DNA from: a virus
Virus record (IMG/VR): IMGVR_UViG_3300033388_008211
Span: 1 to 45,102 of that record
Reading direction: 5' to 3' (one strand)
DNA length: 45,102 bases
The first letter of the stretch is position 1. Every line of letters starts with the position of its first letter. Below, piece after piece: positions 1 to 6,820 of this stretch. Below the pieces are notes generated by a model. It did no database searches. It was given only the letters and a program-made list of their open reading frames with translations, and was not told the origin of the DNA. Made by a program: the position numbers and the translations under genes.

Positions 1-57
1 TCCCGCAGGATATAAAATCTTCCTCAACCTCGTTAAATATCTGTGCCAGTTTTTGTG
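1..57. repeat. Terminal direct repeat (left copy), circularity signature
   Basis: Bases 1-57 are identical to bases 45046-45102. The terminase reading frame continues through the join without a break, which indicates a circular or circularly permuted molecule opened at an arbitrary point by the assembler, not a true physical end. The non-redundant length is about 45,045 bp. Confidence 0.93.
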
Positions 58-1840
58 CCCTGTCGGCATCGATAATATGGTCATTCTCCTTAGAAAAAAT
101 CCTGTGTTTGCCCTCTCTCGCCGTATGGTTCGGATAGGCATGGAGAATGTCAGGATCCGGCGGATATTCAAGCTCCTGCCTTTGCATTTTTGTTGTCAGG
201 TGCTTTGTAGATAACTCCTTAAGTGTTGTCTTTGCCGCCTTACGGGTTTTACTGTCAATAATTTCGGTACCGTCTTCATTAACATCGTTAGCCGTTGATT
301 CAAACATGAAGCCCTTAAGCCTGTCTTCATAGTTCTTCTTCTCATATATCCTGAGACCGTAGAGATCTTGAGCGACTGCAGACCCTGCGTTTCCGTAATC
401 AGTTCCCCATGAAATAGACTCCTTAGGGCCGTAAAGGTCATCAAGAGCATCAATGGCCTGGCACTGCTGGTCATAAGTGACCTGTTTGAGCTGCAACCTG
501 CCGACAAGGCGCTCCCGCTTACCGATAATGCTCTTAATGAGTAGCTCAGTCGGATCAGGACTGAAACCAAAATCTCCACCGGCCCTTTTGAGCCCGGGAA
601 CAGAGTTGAAAAAGCTCCGGATAAGTTTTTTGAAATCTGAATTATTATCATCATCTACTTTGAAAAAATCTCCTGCGTCATAAACATCATCAATTAGCGT
701 GTCCAAATCGCCCGTAGGATCGTTTCCGTTCATCCTGAAGTCCAGCCGGTACCCATTGGCTATAACTTCTCCCCGGGCAGTATCGACTAATATTTTCAGG
801 CATCGATACTCAGGAATATCTTTAATGCAAAGTTTGAATAAGTGCCACGGGAAAACTGTGTGCTGCGGATCCCCGTGCTCGCCTTCGACGTTATGTTGAT
901 ATTCCGGTGCATCTGCTCCTCCAAATTTTTCTACATAGAATTCTTTCCGCTCTGCCGACCAATAAGGAGCAGGCATTAATCTTTTCGACCACTTAAAAAG
1001 CTTGAGCTTCATATTATTAATATGACTTCCAGCTTCACTTAAGGTCTTTATATCAACATCTTCTTCCTTTTTATTCTCATCACAGGCAATGGCCCTTTGA
1101 CTGAGCCTGTAATATTCTGTTTCCCTGTCACCATCCGGCACGGAGTAGATTCCCGCGTAACAAGTAGGCTTCATGGCCCTCCAGAATTCCGACCATTGCT
1201 TCTTGTTTTTATCCTTTGACGCTTCGTCTTTAACGGCAAAGGTTCTTGCGTGTACCCCTCTGTATGCCTCTCCGTCATGTCCTGACGGTCTAAAATCCAC
1301 CTTAAAGCGATTAGTCAGGTAGATAGCATGGTGCGGGTGCTTTTTGTGCCTCACGAGACATCTGCCAAGTTCCGGGTTCCACTCCAACTGGTCGGTCATC
1401 GCTTCGATGATCTCTTCCAGGTGCGTTTGCATGGGGGCCCCTATCAGGCCCGACCCATTCTTCACCGTAAACATCTTGTGAAGACACTTGGCTATAATCT
1501 CTCTTGTCTTTCCTACCTCGGCGCCACACTGGTGAAGGGTGCTGCCGTTATATCGAAGGGACTCGAGTTGATAGTCCCAGACATTGTAAGGGTCCTTGTG
1601 GTCCGGGTCCTCGGGCTCTCTCAGGAAAGCAGGTACCCAAAGACCGGCATCTTCACAAATACAAGCCAGTTGAAAATCCGCAAGGCTTGTAAAGGGCTCC
1701 GGTAATTCATTCCTTGCCAGTTGATACCATGTCCAGTCAAAGCTTTCGAGCCAGAGTTCGAACTCATACTCAGGAACTACTATCCCCTTTTTGAAATCAT
1801 CTATTTTTAGGGGCTCAATTACTTTAAGCTCACTTCGCAC
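1..1840 (-). CDS. terL: Terminase large subunit (N-terminal 613 codons; continues at 45045-45029)
   Basis: This is the DNA-packaging motor: an ATPase that drives genome entry through the portal and a nuclease that cuts concatemers. The frame is open from GTG 1840 to the window edge and ends with TAA at 45031-45029 across the circular join, giving about 618 aa. A Walker A-like motif (GAEVGKT) lies near residue 109 and a Walker B/DEA motif (FAVKDEAS) near residue 205. The C-terminal half has acidic RNase H-like segments (ILVDTARG near 352, GGDFGF near 420, IIDADR near the end). The GTG start is chosen because a GGAG Shine-Dalgarno lies just upstream and the frame is closed by TGA at 1861-1859; it overlaps the preceding gene by 11 bases. 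The call rests on motif spacing and position next to the portal; no database comparison was made. Confidence 0.86.
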   Translation of the reverse strand, partial: MRSELKVIEPLKIDDFKKGIVVPEYEFELWLESFDWTWYQLARNELPEPFTSLADFQLACICEDAGLWVPAFLREPEDPDHKDPYNVWDYQLESLRYNGSTLHQCGAEVGKTREIIAKCLHKMFTVKNGSGLIGAPMQTHLEEIIEAMTDQLEWNPELGRCLVRHKKHPHHAIYLTNRFKVDFRPSGHDGEAYRGVHARTFAVKDEASKDKNKKQWSEFWRAMKPTCYAGIYSVPDGDRETEYYRLSQRAIACDENKKEEDVDIKTLSEAGSHINNMKLKLFKWSKRLMPAPYWSAERKEFYVEKFGGADAPEYQHNVEGEHGDPQHTVFPWHLFKLCIKDIPEYRCLKILVDTARGEVIANGYRLDFRMNGNDPTGDLDTLIDDVYDAGDFFKVDDDNNSDFKKLIRSFFNSVPGLKRAGGDFGFSPDPTELLIKSIIGKRERLVGRLQLKQVTYDQQCQAIDALDDLYGPKESISWGTDYGNAGSAVAQDLYGLRIYEKKNYEDRLKGFMFESTANDVNEDGTEIIDSKTRKAAKTTLKELSTKHLTTKMQRQELEYPPDPDILHAYPNHTAREGKHRIFSKENDHIIDADRAQKLAQIFNEVEEDFISCG

Positions 1841-2549
1841 TCTTCTCCCGGCTTTTTTTCAAAGAACTTCCAATATCACTAAGCGTGTCGGCCAGTGTTT
1901 TTGTATTTTCGTCATCAGACTTATTCTTATTAACTTTCTCAATCGCAGCCGGCGTTAAATTGAAATCACCCGGGGTAAAGCCGAAATTTACAAGCATCTT
2001 ATTGTATTCCGGCAAGACGGGATTAAGCTTGAACCCTTCCCCGATCGTCTTCCCGTCTTTGTCGATCTTTTTGTCCTTAACAAGGACGCCGTTCTCGATG
2101 ATCGATTCCTTCATCATACGGAGGATATCGACCCCTCCAGCCATTTCAAGAGCGGCCATCCCCTGGAATCCGCCCATCTCTCCATCCTGAACGGCGGTAA
2201 TGATACAATCGAAGGCCTCGGCAACGAACTGCTTATCCAGACAACTATCGCCTGGCGCGGTCGTCCCGTCGGAAACAAGAGAGCAATCCTTAAACTTGTC
2301 ACAGGTGGATTTGCAGGGCCGACCCAGAAAACCGGTTATGAAAGAACTGGAATAAAGACCATGTTTCCATGAGTTCCTGGAAGAGGAGGCTTTCCCTCCT
2401 TCAGTTATAGGACCGGTAGACTTCTGGGCATTCATCTGACGCGCCTCAATTGCAGCCGGTGTCATAGTATAAGGACGCCGATTGACACGCATGTCCTTCG
2501 GTATCCCGATCTCCTCTTTTGACCCTTCTGTTTTTTCCTCTTCGCTCAT
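1830..2549 (-). CDS. Probable terminase small subunit
   Basis: A 239-aa protein immediately before the large terminase gene and overlapping it by 11 bases, so the two are translationally coupled. Residues about 43-70 carry the STGPxTxGGKxxSSRNxxKHG stretch common in bacterial and phage proteins annotated as small terminase-like. A four-cysteine patch (CKSTCDKFKDC ... C) follows near residues 78-103 and could bind zinc, which is not typical for TerS. The C terminus is charged and probably coiled. Position and coupling argue for the DNA-recognition subunit of packaging; the sequence alone would not settle it. Confidence 0.6.
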   Translation of the reverse strand: MSEEEKTEGSKEEIGIPKDMRVNRRPYTMTPAAIEARQMNAQKSTGPITEGGKASSSRNSWKHGLYSSSFITGFLGRPCKSTCDKFKDCSLVSDGTTAPGDSCLDKQFVAEAFDCIITAVQDGEMGGFQGMAALEMAGGVDILRMMKESIIENGVLVKDKKIDKDGKTIGEGFKLNPVLPEYNKMLVNFGFTPGDFNLTPAAIEKVNKNKSDDENTKTLADTLSDIGSSLKKSREKSAK

Positions 2550-2611
2550 AGTCCCTGCTATAAAGTTTATCCTACTGCCGCCCTGGTAATACTAAAGAAT
2601 ACCCCTTAAAT

Positions 2612-3106
2612 TCACTCTTTCTTTATCTCCAGTATTATCTTTGCAAATTTTATCATAGCTTCAACAGCATCAGCCCTGTTTCCTTCTTTAAGAAAGACCT
2701 TCGCAGCTTCAATCAGCTCCCTTGCCTTCACGGTTCCTTTTACCATCTCGTCAATATTGTCAGGTGAAGTGACCCCGGACACCAACAACTCTGCAACTAT
2801 TCCCTCCACTACAACGAGTGTCGTTTCGGCAAGCTCAATATCTTCCCGGAGATCTTCGACGAGAGGGAGAGTGGTGCAGCCAATAGAAATGACCAACAGT
2901 AAAATAGGCAAAACGACCCGACCTGCTTTTTTTGGCCAAAACTCATAGATGTACTTGAAAATGTTCCATACAAGCTCAAGAGAAGAGTTACTCTTTATTG
3001 CCTTGGTGTAGGCCAACATCTGCTCCAGACCAAAAACCGCGCCTAAAAACCAGGCTATATTTTCAGCGGTCAAATAAATACCTGCCAGTGCTATAAATTC
3101 TTTCAT
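2612..3106 (-). CDS. Membrane protein with internal lipobox; putative holin/spanin-like lysis protein
   Basis: A 164-aa protein following the endolysin gene with 2 bases between them. Residues about 5-30 are hydrophobic (a holin-like segment). A second hydrophobic run at about 65-77 ends in ISIGC, a lipobox-like sequence, followed by an acidic helical region (residues 83-164) predicted to be coiled. Lysis cassettes of Gram-negative phages normally include a holin and an outer-membrane lipoprotein spanin; this ORF looks like both in one chain, or the lipoprotein starts internally. No internal start with a strong ribosome site was identified. Function is inferred from location. Confidence 0.45.
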   Translation of the reverse strand: MKEFIALAGIYLTAENIAWFLGAVFGLEQMLAYTKAIKSNSSLELVWNIFKYIYEFWPKKAGRVVLPILLLVISIGCTTLPLVEDLREDIELAETTLVVVEGIVAELLVSGVTSPDNIDEMVKGTVKARELIEAAKVFLKEGNRADAVEAMIKFAKIILEIKKE

Positions 3107-3108
3107 TA

Positions 3109-3561
3109 TTATCCTCCTGTGATCTCATTAAGTTTTTCTTCCGAATAAGGGAGATATTTCTCCTCGTGGCATATAAGCGCCTGGCTATTCGACTTGTAAA
3201 GCCGTGGCAGGCTGATATGGATAAACCCTTCAGAAGGGTAGATGATGCACTGGCCGAAGTGGATGCCGCTCTTCTCGACTATCCATTTGTAAACCTCATA
3301 GATATCGGCCTCTTCTGGAAATCCATCCGCCGCTTGCCCTTCCATGTGCTGGCTGGTAGAGGAACCTCCTATCTCCCTGTTCACCTTGGAGCAGCGAAAT
3401 CCGCTATTAATCGTATACTTGCCAAACCTGTCACGGATCGGCTGAAGAAGAAAGACCGCCAGGAGCAGGAGAAAGGCCGTATCTTTTTCACCCGTTATAT
3501 TTGCTAGCCCTGTGTCGGTTTTTGTCAGTTCTTTTTTTGTAAAGTCCTTTGATAATTTCAT
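3109..3561 (-). CDS. Endolysin, peptidase M15 family
   Basis: A 150-aa peptidoglycan peptidase that would cut peptide cross-links at lysis. Zinc-ligand motifs of the M15 (VanY/ L-alanyl-D-glutamate peptidase) family are visible: SQHMEGQAAD near residues 70-79, giving the His and Asp ligands, and GFIHIS near 112-117, giving the last His. NSGFRCSKVNREIGGS before the first motif is also typical. Length matches single-domain M15 endolysins; no signal peptide is seen, so release would depend on a holin. A hydrophobic patch LLLLAVFLLQP near residues 31-41 is probably a buried helix. It sits between two membrane-protein genes, as expected of a lysis cassette. Confidence 0.85.
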   Translation of the reverse strand: MKLSKDFTKKELTKTDTGLANITGEKDTAFLLLLAVFLLQPIRDRFGKYTINSGFRCSKVNREIGGSSTSQHMEGQAADGFPEEADIYEVYKWIVEKSGIHFGQCIIYPSEGFIHISLPRLYKSNSQALICHEEKYLPYSEEKLNEITGG

Positions 3562-3667
3562 AGTTCCCCTCTCTGATTGCCCTTAAAGCCTTAAAAGCTT
3601 CGTCTATACTAATGATTCCTTCAACAAAGGCCGTCTTGATATTTTTGGTTTGAGGATCCTCATCCAA
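3488..3667 (-). CDS. Small hypothetical protein overlapping the endolysin start
   Basis: A 59-aa frame with a TTG start at 3667 placed inside the stop region of the upstream holin-like gene and preceded by AAAGGG. It ends inside the endolysin gene. The product is charged and helical (IDEAFKALRAIREGNYEIIKG). It bridges an otherwise empty 98-base gap. Coupling by overlap supports it; the 73-base overlap with the endolysin frame and the TTG start count against it. Confidence 0.35.
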   Translation of the reverse strand: MDEDPQTKNIKTAFVEGIISIDEAFKALRAIREGNYEIIKGLYKKRTDKNRHRASKYNG

Positions 3668-3905
3668 TCGTTGACCCTTTTATAGCTATTAATGCCTTAA
3701 CCCCAGCCCAGAGAAGAGTGCCTAAACAGGCTATAAAGCCACCTATAAAAGCAACAATGGCACTCTTTTTCATGAGATTGAACGTCCAAACCCAACCCTT
3801 GACAAATCGGTGATGCTCGTAATGTGTCTGAGGATCGACCCAGCGCTCTTGACGCTCTTCAGCAAAAACTTCCTTGAAGGCCTCTTTTATTGCCTCTTTA
3901 TCCAC
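3660..3905 (-). CDS. Putative holin: small membrane protein of the lysis cassette
   Basis: About 81 aa from GTG 3905, which has GGGG five bases upstream; a longer TTG start at 3923 lies inside the T-run of a terminator and is less likely. The N-terminal half is charged (KEAIKEVFAEERQERWVDPQTHYEHH) and the C-terminal half has one strong transmembrane segment (SAIVAFIGGFIACLGTLLWA). This arrangement is common for phage membrane proteins next to endolysins. It is the first gene after the terminator at 3921-3950, so it begins the lysis/packaging unit. Confidence 0.5.
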   Translation of the reverse strand: MDKEAIKEAFKEVFAEERQERWVDPQTHYEHHRFVKGWVWTFNLMKKSAIVAFIGGFIACLGTLLWAGVKALIAIKGSTIG

Positions 3906-3920
3906 TAAAACCCCAAAAAA

Positions 3921-3950
3921 CAAAAAAAGCCACCCATTAAGGCGGCTTTC
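3921..3950 (-). terminator. Rho-independent terminator before the lysis cassette
   Basis: Read on the minus strand, AAAGCCGCC pairs with GGTGGCTTT (one G-T pair) around the 6-base loop TTAATG, followed by TTTTTTTG. It would end transcripts coming from the second cassette array before the lysis genes. Confidence 0.85.
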
Positions 3951-4112
3951 GATACATTGATTTTGTTGGTTACTCCCGGTAAACCCTCAGGAGGCTTAAA
4001 ACAAAAAGCGGTCATTACATCTTGAGCTCCGAATCTAAAGACTAAGATATGTATAACCGCAACTATACTCTTTTATATATGGACATTCCTACACCATGCC
4101 TGTCATTTTCTT
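3951..4112. other. Intergenic segment between terminator and second attI-like element
   Basis: No convincing gene. An A/T-rich minus-strand stretch (around 4040-4080, with TTATACAT) might hold a promoter, but I see no clear -35/-10 pair. Any promoter here would still meet the terminator at 3921-3950 before the lysis genes. Confidence 0.4.
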
Positions 4113-4174
4113 ATATCCGGTTTACCCCCTCAATAGTATCCATAAGGTGACATATGTCTGACTAAACATGGTTA
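4113..4174 (+). other. attI-B: attI-like site B (second copy, without adjacent integrase)
   Basis: A 62-bp element matching 12673-12734 at 59 of 62 positions in the same orientation. It contains the perfect palindrome GACATATGTC and ends ACATGGTTA; similarity to the other copy stops right after GTTA, the point where an integron integrase would cut (G^TT). Immediately to its right begins a second cassette series. In copy A the left end covers the intI start codon; here the equivalent triplet is altered (ATG to ATA) and no intI sequence follows, so it is a duplicated site, not a remnant of a second integrase gene. Confidence 0.75.
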
Positions 4175-4178
4175 TGCA

Positions 4179-4329
4179 CTACCACGCTATACCTTTAATG
4201 TGTATTTCTTTGTCGCAGTCTGGGCAGTCTATCTTTTTTTCAAACTTGTCATGTTCCTCATTCCATATACCATTTGGACAAGCTTTCAACGAACAACTCA
4301 ATATCAAGTCTTGCTTCTACAGTTTTCAT
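4179..4329 (-). pseudogene. Broken cassette gene B1: phage zinc-ribbon protein remnant
   Basis: The frame begins MKTVEARLDIELFVES at ATG 4329 and stops at 4258. A second, shifted frame then continues ACPNGIWNEEHDKFE ... IDCPDCDKEIHIKGIAW to TAG at 4181-4179. The two parts read like the start and end of one family of short phage proteins with a CPxC zinc ribbon, so a deletion or frameshift has broken it. It occupies the first cassette after attI-B, in reverse orientation, and ends a few bases inside the attI crossover core like its neighbours. Confidence 0.55.
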
Positions 4330-4342
4330 AAGATCATCCCCG

Positions 4343-4440
4343 TGCATAACCAGGCGTTTCAAAGGAAATTTACCACGGATTCCGCCCGACTATTTGAAGT
4401 TTTGTCCAGTGGCAAATTCCACTGAACTTGAATGTTAGTT
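4343..4440 (+). other. attC-B1: attC-like site B1
   Basis: Left arm begins GCATAAC (4344-4350) and the right arm ends with the core GTTAGTT (4434-4440). The arms pair over AAAGGAAATTTACCAC against the reverse complement of GTGGCAAATTCCACT, as in folded integron attC hairpins. The stop codon of the next reversed cassette gene is the TTA of this core. Confidence 0.7.
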
Positions 4441-5286
4441 TGTTGCCGCCATCAAATCAAATCTGTCGAACTCGTCGCCATTACCATTGCAGCCCCATTG
4501 AGACGTAGTGTGCTTGTTCTTTCTAATGCCATCCAATAGTTGATTCTCTGCAATCCGAAGAAACCAGTTTTCTATATGTGTGTCTGCCCTAAGTAATCCG
4601 CGCTTAATGTCTCTCATGCCTTCGCTGAAAGCAACATGCACTGCTTCGTTTACATTGTCTCCGCAGACCCCTTTGAATTTACTCTGTAGTATTTTCCTCA
4701 TTTTGTCAGTCTTTTGCATTACGAAACTGTCGAGGGCCATCTGGTTGCCATCAATAAAGGCCAAAACCTTTTTCCCTAATTCAGAATGAACCGACTTTCT
4801 AAATTGAATCAACCCGTCATTATCTACAGGCGGGTTTTCCCACCACCATTCGATATTGTCAGCGCGGCAGTCTAGGGCATTCCCGTTTTTAAATGTTACA
4901 TGGGCGCTGTCAAACTTATTAGGGATAAATGCTTTGGCTACCTCCAAGTGAACATACAAGAATTTAACCCAGCCTCTTGTAGCCCTCCTATCCAAATAAA
5001 CACGCTTCTTAGGGGTGTTCATATGACTTCTTTTTTCGATCTGTGGTTTTATCAATACCCCTAGGGTTACAAGAGACTTAACACGCCCCATATTGCTAAC
5101 CTGATACCCCTCTGCCTCTTCAATGTCGGCCCACAACTCCCCAGCCAAGTCCTCAACTGGCATGGCCTCCGGCAATATGCGCCCCAATCTCCATATTTGC
5201 TGATAATGTTTATTGCAGAAGCCTTTAGATAGATGGGGCTTTTCGCAGTCTCTTATCATACATTGTGTGTATTTAATTCTTGCCAT
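4435..5286 (-). CDS. Zinc-finger / NUMOD4 / degenerate HNH protein with sigma-70 region 2-like C terminus (cassette B2)
   Basis: A 283-aa protein with an unusual domain order. Residues 9-30 form a Cys/His finger (C9, C14, C24, H27) common in front of phage HNH proteins. Residues 51-76 match NUMOD4 (WADIEEAEGYQVSNMGRVKS). Residues 112-150 follow the HNH_3 fold (VHLEVAKAFIPNK ... VTFKNGNAL ... NIEWW), but the usual catalytic VNH is VTF, so cleavage activity is probably lost. Residues 186-262 resemble region 2 of ECF-type sigma factors: a helix, then NEAVHVAF at the place of the acidic 2.2 helix, then ENWFLRIAENQLLDGIRKNK, which fits the WLyrIArNlaiDhlR signature. No region 4 is present. ATG 5286 has GGAGAGGTG upstream. 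It is reversed within its cassette and ends on the attC-B1 core. It may be a DNA-binding regulator derived from a homing-type nuclease. Confidence 0.6.
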   Translation of the reverse strand: MARIKYTQCMIRDCEKPHLSKGFCNKHYQQIWRLGRILPEAMPVEDLAGELWADIEEAEGYQVSNMGRVKSLVTLGVLIKPQIEKRSHMNTPKKRVYLDRRATRGWVKFLYVHLEVAKAFIPNKFDSAHVTFKNGNALDCRADNIEWWWENPPVDNDGLIQFRKSVHSELGKKVLAFIDGNQMALDSFVMQKTDKMRKILQSKFKGVCGDNVNEAVHVAFSEGMRDIKRGLLRADTHIENWFLRIAENQLLDGIRKNKHTTSQWGCNGNGDEFDRFDLMAATN

Positions 5287-5315
5287 TTAATCACCTCTCC
5301 TCAAAGTTAAGATCC

Positions 5316-5392
5316 AAACTAACAAAACGCTGCACACGACCGCTAACGCTCATTCCATTCGCTATCGCGACTCGTGAGCTTGGCGTTATGCC
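5316..5392 (+). other. attC-B2: attC-like site B2
   Basis: Begins AACTAACAAAACGCTGC (from 5317) and ends GAGCTTGGCGTTATGCC, core G5385^TTATGCC. The inner arm CACACGACCGC is shared with attC1, attC5 and attC-B3. This is a textbook-looking attC: AACAA on the left, GCGTTA on the right, about 77 bp. Confidence 0.85.
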
Positions 5393-5751
5393 TGCTGCTG
5401 GCAATCTGAGCAGCCGTTGCATTTTTCACCGCCAGGGAATACCTTGTAGCCCGAACACCTTCTTTGCTCTTTTTCTGCCAAGTGTTGCGCCCGGGTCTTT
5501 CCGAAATGTTTTTCAGCGCATTTCTGGCAAAAATATACTCCGCAATAGAGGCACCTAAATGCCAACCAGAGAGGGAATTCTATTTCACAAGAACAATTTA
5601 CAGCTGAGGATTTCATAGCCTGCATGGTTTGCTTTCTCACAAACTCACGTTTCTCCAGGTCAACGTCAGGCATAACAAATTTATGCAACCGACCGCTACC
5701 CGTGGTGCTTAATTGATCTGCCTTGCTTCCTGTTTCCGTTTTCTTGCTCAT
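5386..5751 (-). CDS. Cysteine-rich zinc-binding cassette protein (B3)
   Basis: A 121-aa protein with start ATG 5751 (AGGAG six bases upstream) inside the loop of its own attC. Residues about 53-80 contain C-x-C ... CLYCGVYFCQKCAEKHF, a treble-clef-like zinc site, and a second cluster CSGYK ... CNGCSDC lies at the C terminus. Residues 19-30 (GRLHKFVMP) are encoded by the left arm of the attC. The stop TAA is the reversed TTA of the attC-B2 core. Function unknown; small zinc proteins of this kind are common accessory phage genes. Confidence 0.7.
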   Translation of the reverse strand: MSKKTETGSKADQLSTTGSGRLHKFVMPDVDLEKREFVRKQTMQAMKSSAVNCSCEIEFPLWLAFRCLYCGVYFCQKCAEKHFGKTRAQHLAEKEQRRCSGYKVFPGGEKCNGCSDCQQQA

Positions 5752-5795
5752 ACGTCTCCTTTCTAAATGCGGCCGCTGATAATGCCGTTCGGCAT
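5669..5795 (+). other. attC-B3: attC-like site B3
   Basis: Left arm GCATAACAAATTTATGCAAC then CGACCGC; right arm GCGGCCGCTGATAATGCC then core G5787^TTCGGC. The long central loop carries the ribosome site and start codon of the reversed cassette gene. The core is less regular (GTTCGGC) than the GTTATGC type. Confidence 0.7.
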
Positions 5796-6265
5796 CAAAC
5801 CTTAGGATAAACCGAAATATCTATCACCTTGTAGAATCCATCAAGTTGTATATTTGCACCAACCCGCCCAAGGGGCTTATTCTCAATGCCCCCAACAAGC
5901 TTTCCATTTAAGCCATTTTTGAGGTGCAACAATAAGTCTATCGGGTCAACGGCCTTTTTTGTCCAGGGTGCCGCAATCACATCAAGGTCACGCTCCTTTG
6001 AACCATGCTCCCCAATGGCATAGCCAACCTCATACGCTAACTCACGGATAAGATCAATTGGTGGTAACTTTGGCTCCTCCCAACCTTCGCATGGCTCAAA
6101 TGTCGCTTCCCCACATTTCCAGCATTTAGCGCCTTTTCGGGGGGCCTTACATTGGGGGCAACGCCGAACCCCGTCATTCGAGAGGGCTTTGCTAACAGTG
6201 TTGTCTTGTTTACTTTGGTCGATCACAGCATGGTTTCTCAGGCTTATTTTCGTTGTCTCTTTCAT
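5795..6265 (-). CDS. Phage-type accessory protein with N-terminal zinc ribbon (cassette B4)
   Basis: About 156 aa from ATG 6265 (TTAGGG upstream; the longer frame begins with TTG and is not preferred). A zinc ribbon CPQCKAPRKGAKCWKCG lies near residues 36-53. The rest (LPPIDLIRELAYEVGYAIGEHG ... RDLDVIAAPWT ... GFYKVIDISVYPKV) resembles a family of phage hypothetical proteins that looks nucleotidyltransferase-like (RDLDVIA). No function can be assigned with confidence. It ends TGA eight bases inside the attC-B3 core and begins inside the degenerate last attC of this array. Confidence 0.7.
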   Translation of the reverse strand: MKETTKISLRNHAVIDQSKQDNTVSKALSNDGVRRCPQCKAPRKGAKCWKCGEATFEPCEGWEEPKLPPIDLIRELAYEVGYAIGEHGSKERDLDVIAAPWTKKAVDPIDLLLHLKNGLNGKLVGGIENKPLGRVGANIQLDGFYKVIDISVYPKV

Positions 6266-6292
6266 TTGCAAAACCCTAATTTAAACGTACTA
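6190..6292 (+). other. Degenerate terminal attC of array B
   Basis: TTGCTAACAGTG (6190-6201) could be a left arm and GCAAAACCCTAATTTAAACGT then ACTAACG a right arm whose core reads GTACTAA instead of GTTCTAA. Arm pairing is weak. It marks the probable right end of the second array; the last site of the first array is degenerate in the same way. Confidence 0.35.
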
Positions 6293-6299
6293 ACGCCTA

Positions 6300-6491
6300 T
6301 CAAATGCGCACATCCAATAATAATGTTGTGCACTCCACCTTACTCTCACCCCCCTCTCTTAAATTATTTATTATTTTAACTTCAATATTTTCCACTATCA
6401 ATCCTGTTTCTTCGGAGAATTCCACAACTAGTTTACGTATAGCAATCTCAATTTGCATTTTCTTGATCTTAATCTGCTCAATATCCATCAT
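6300..6491 (-). CDS. Small hypothetical protein, not recognised
   Basis: A 63-aa protein with ATG 6491 preceded by AAAGGAG. It is mostly alpha-helical in appearance (IEQIKIKKMQIEIAIRKLVVEF) followed by a beta-rich charged end (VENIEVKIINNL). No motif was recognised. It lies between the Mor-like regulator gene and the last degenerate attC and is probably the last resident phage gene before the array. Confidence 0.6.
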   Translation of the reverse strand: MMDIEQIKIKKMQIEIAIRKLVVEFSEETGLIVENIEVKIINNLREGGESKVECTTLLLDVRI

Positions 6492-6499
6492 AGACTCCT

Positions 6500-6820
6500 T
6501 TAATTAGCGGGGAAAAAAGAAACAAGAGGTTTATGGACTATCCTCCTGATCTGCCGGACGCTTAACTTTTCTTTAAATTCCGCCTCTACGATCTCAGCAA
6601 TTTCAGAATAAGTGTTTTTAATGAATAACTGTTTAATATATTGGTTTCTAAGGGTGATAAATATCTGAGTAGAGTGAGGCACCTTTACTTGCTCCCCGTA
6701 ATGTTCATTACATATTCTCTTGAGAACCATTGAACCTTTTGGAAATCCGAATATCTCATTCAAGAGAACTTCTATTTTCCCCATAAACCCATAAGTTTCT
6801 TCATTCAAATCACTAGACAT
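6500..6820 (-). CDS. Mor-like helix-turn-helix regulator
   Basis: About 106 aa from ATG 6820, which has AGGAAAGGGAAG just upstream; a longer frame to 6916 runs through the recombinase gene and is not used. The N-terminal half resembles a dimerisation domain. The C-terminal residues 70-100 (YIKQLFIKNTYSEIAEIVEAEF then LSVRQIRRIV) fit the HTH of Mor/C-type phage activators. It overlaps the end of the recombinase gene by eight bases, so the two are coupled. It could activate a late promoter; no target site was identified. Confidence 0.5.
   Translation of the reverse strand: MSSDLNEETYGFMGKIEVLLNEIFGFPKGSMVLKRICNEHYGEQVKVPHSTQIFITLRNQYIKQLFIKNTYSEIAEIVEAEFKEKLSVRQIRRIVHKPLVSFFPAN

Noticed and set aside
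1-57. True terminal redundancy such as cos or direct terminal repeats.
   Set aside because: A 57-bp exact overlap inside a coding frame is typical of assembly of a circular molecule; physical ends cannot be told from sequence.
196-654. 152-aa minus-strand frame and other frames within 1-1840.
   Set aside because: They are shadows of the terminase large-subunit frame, which is open through the whole region and across the circular join.
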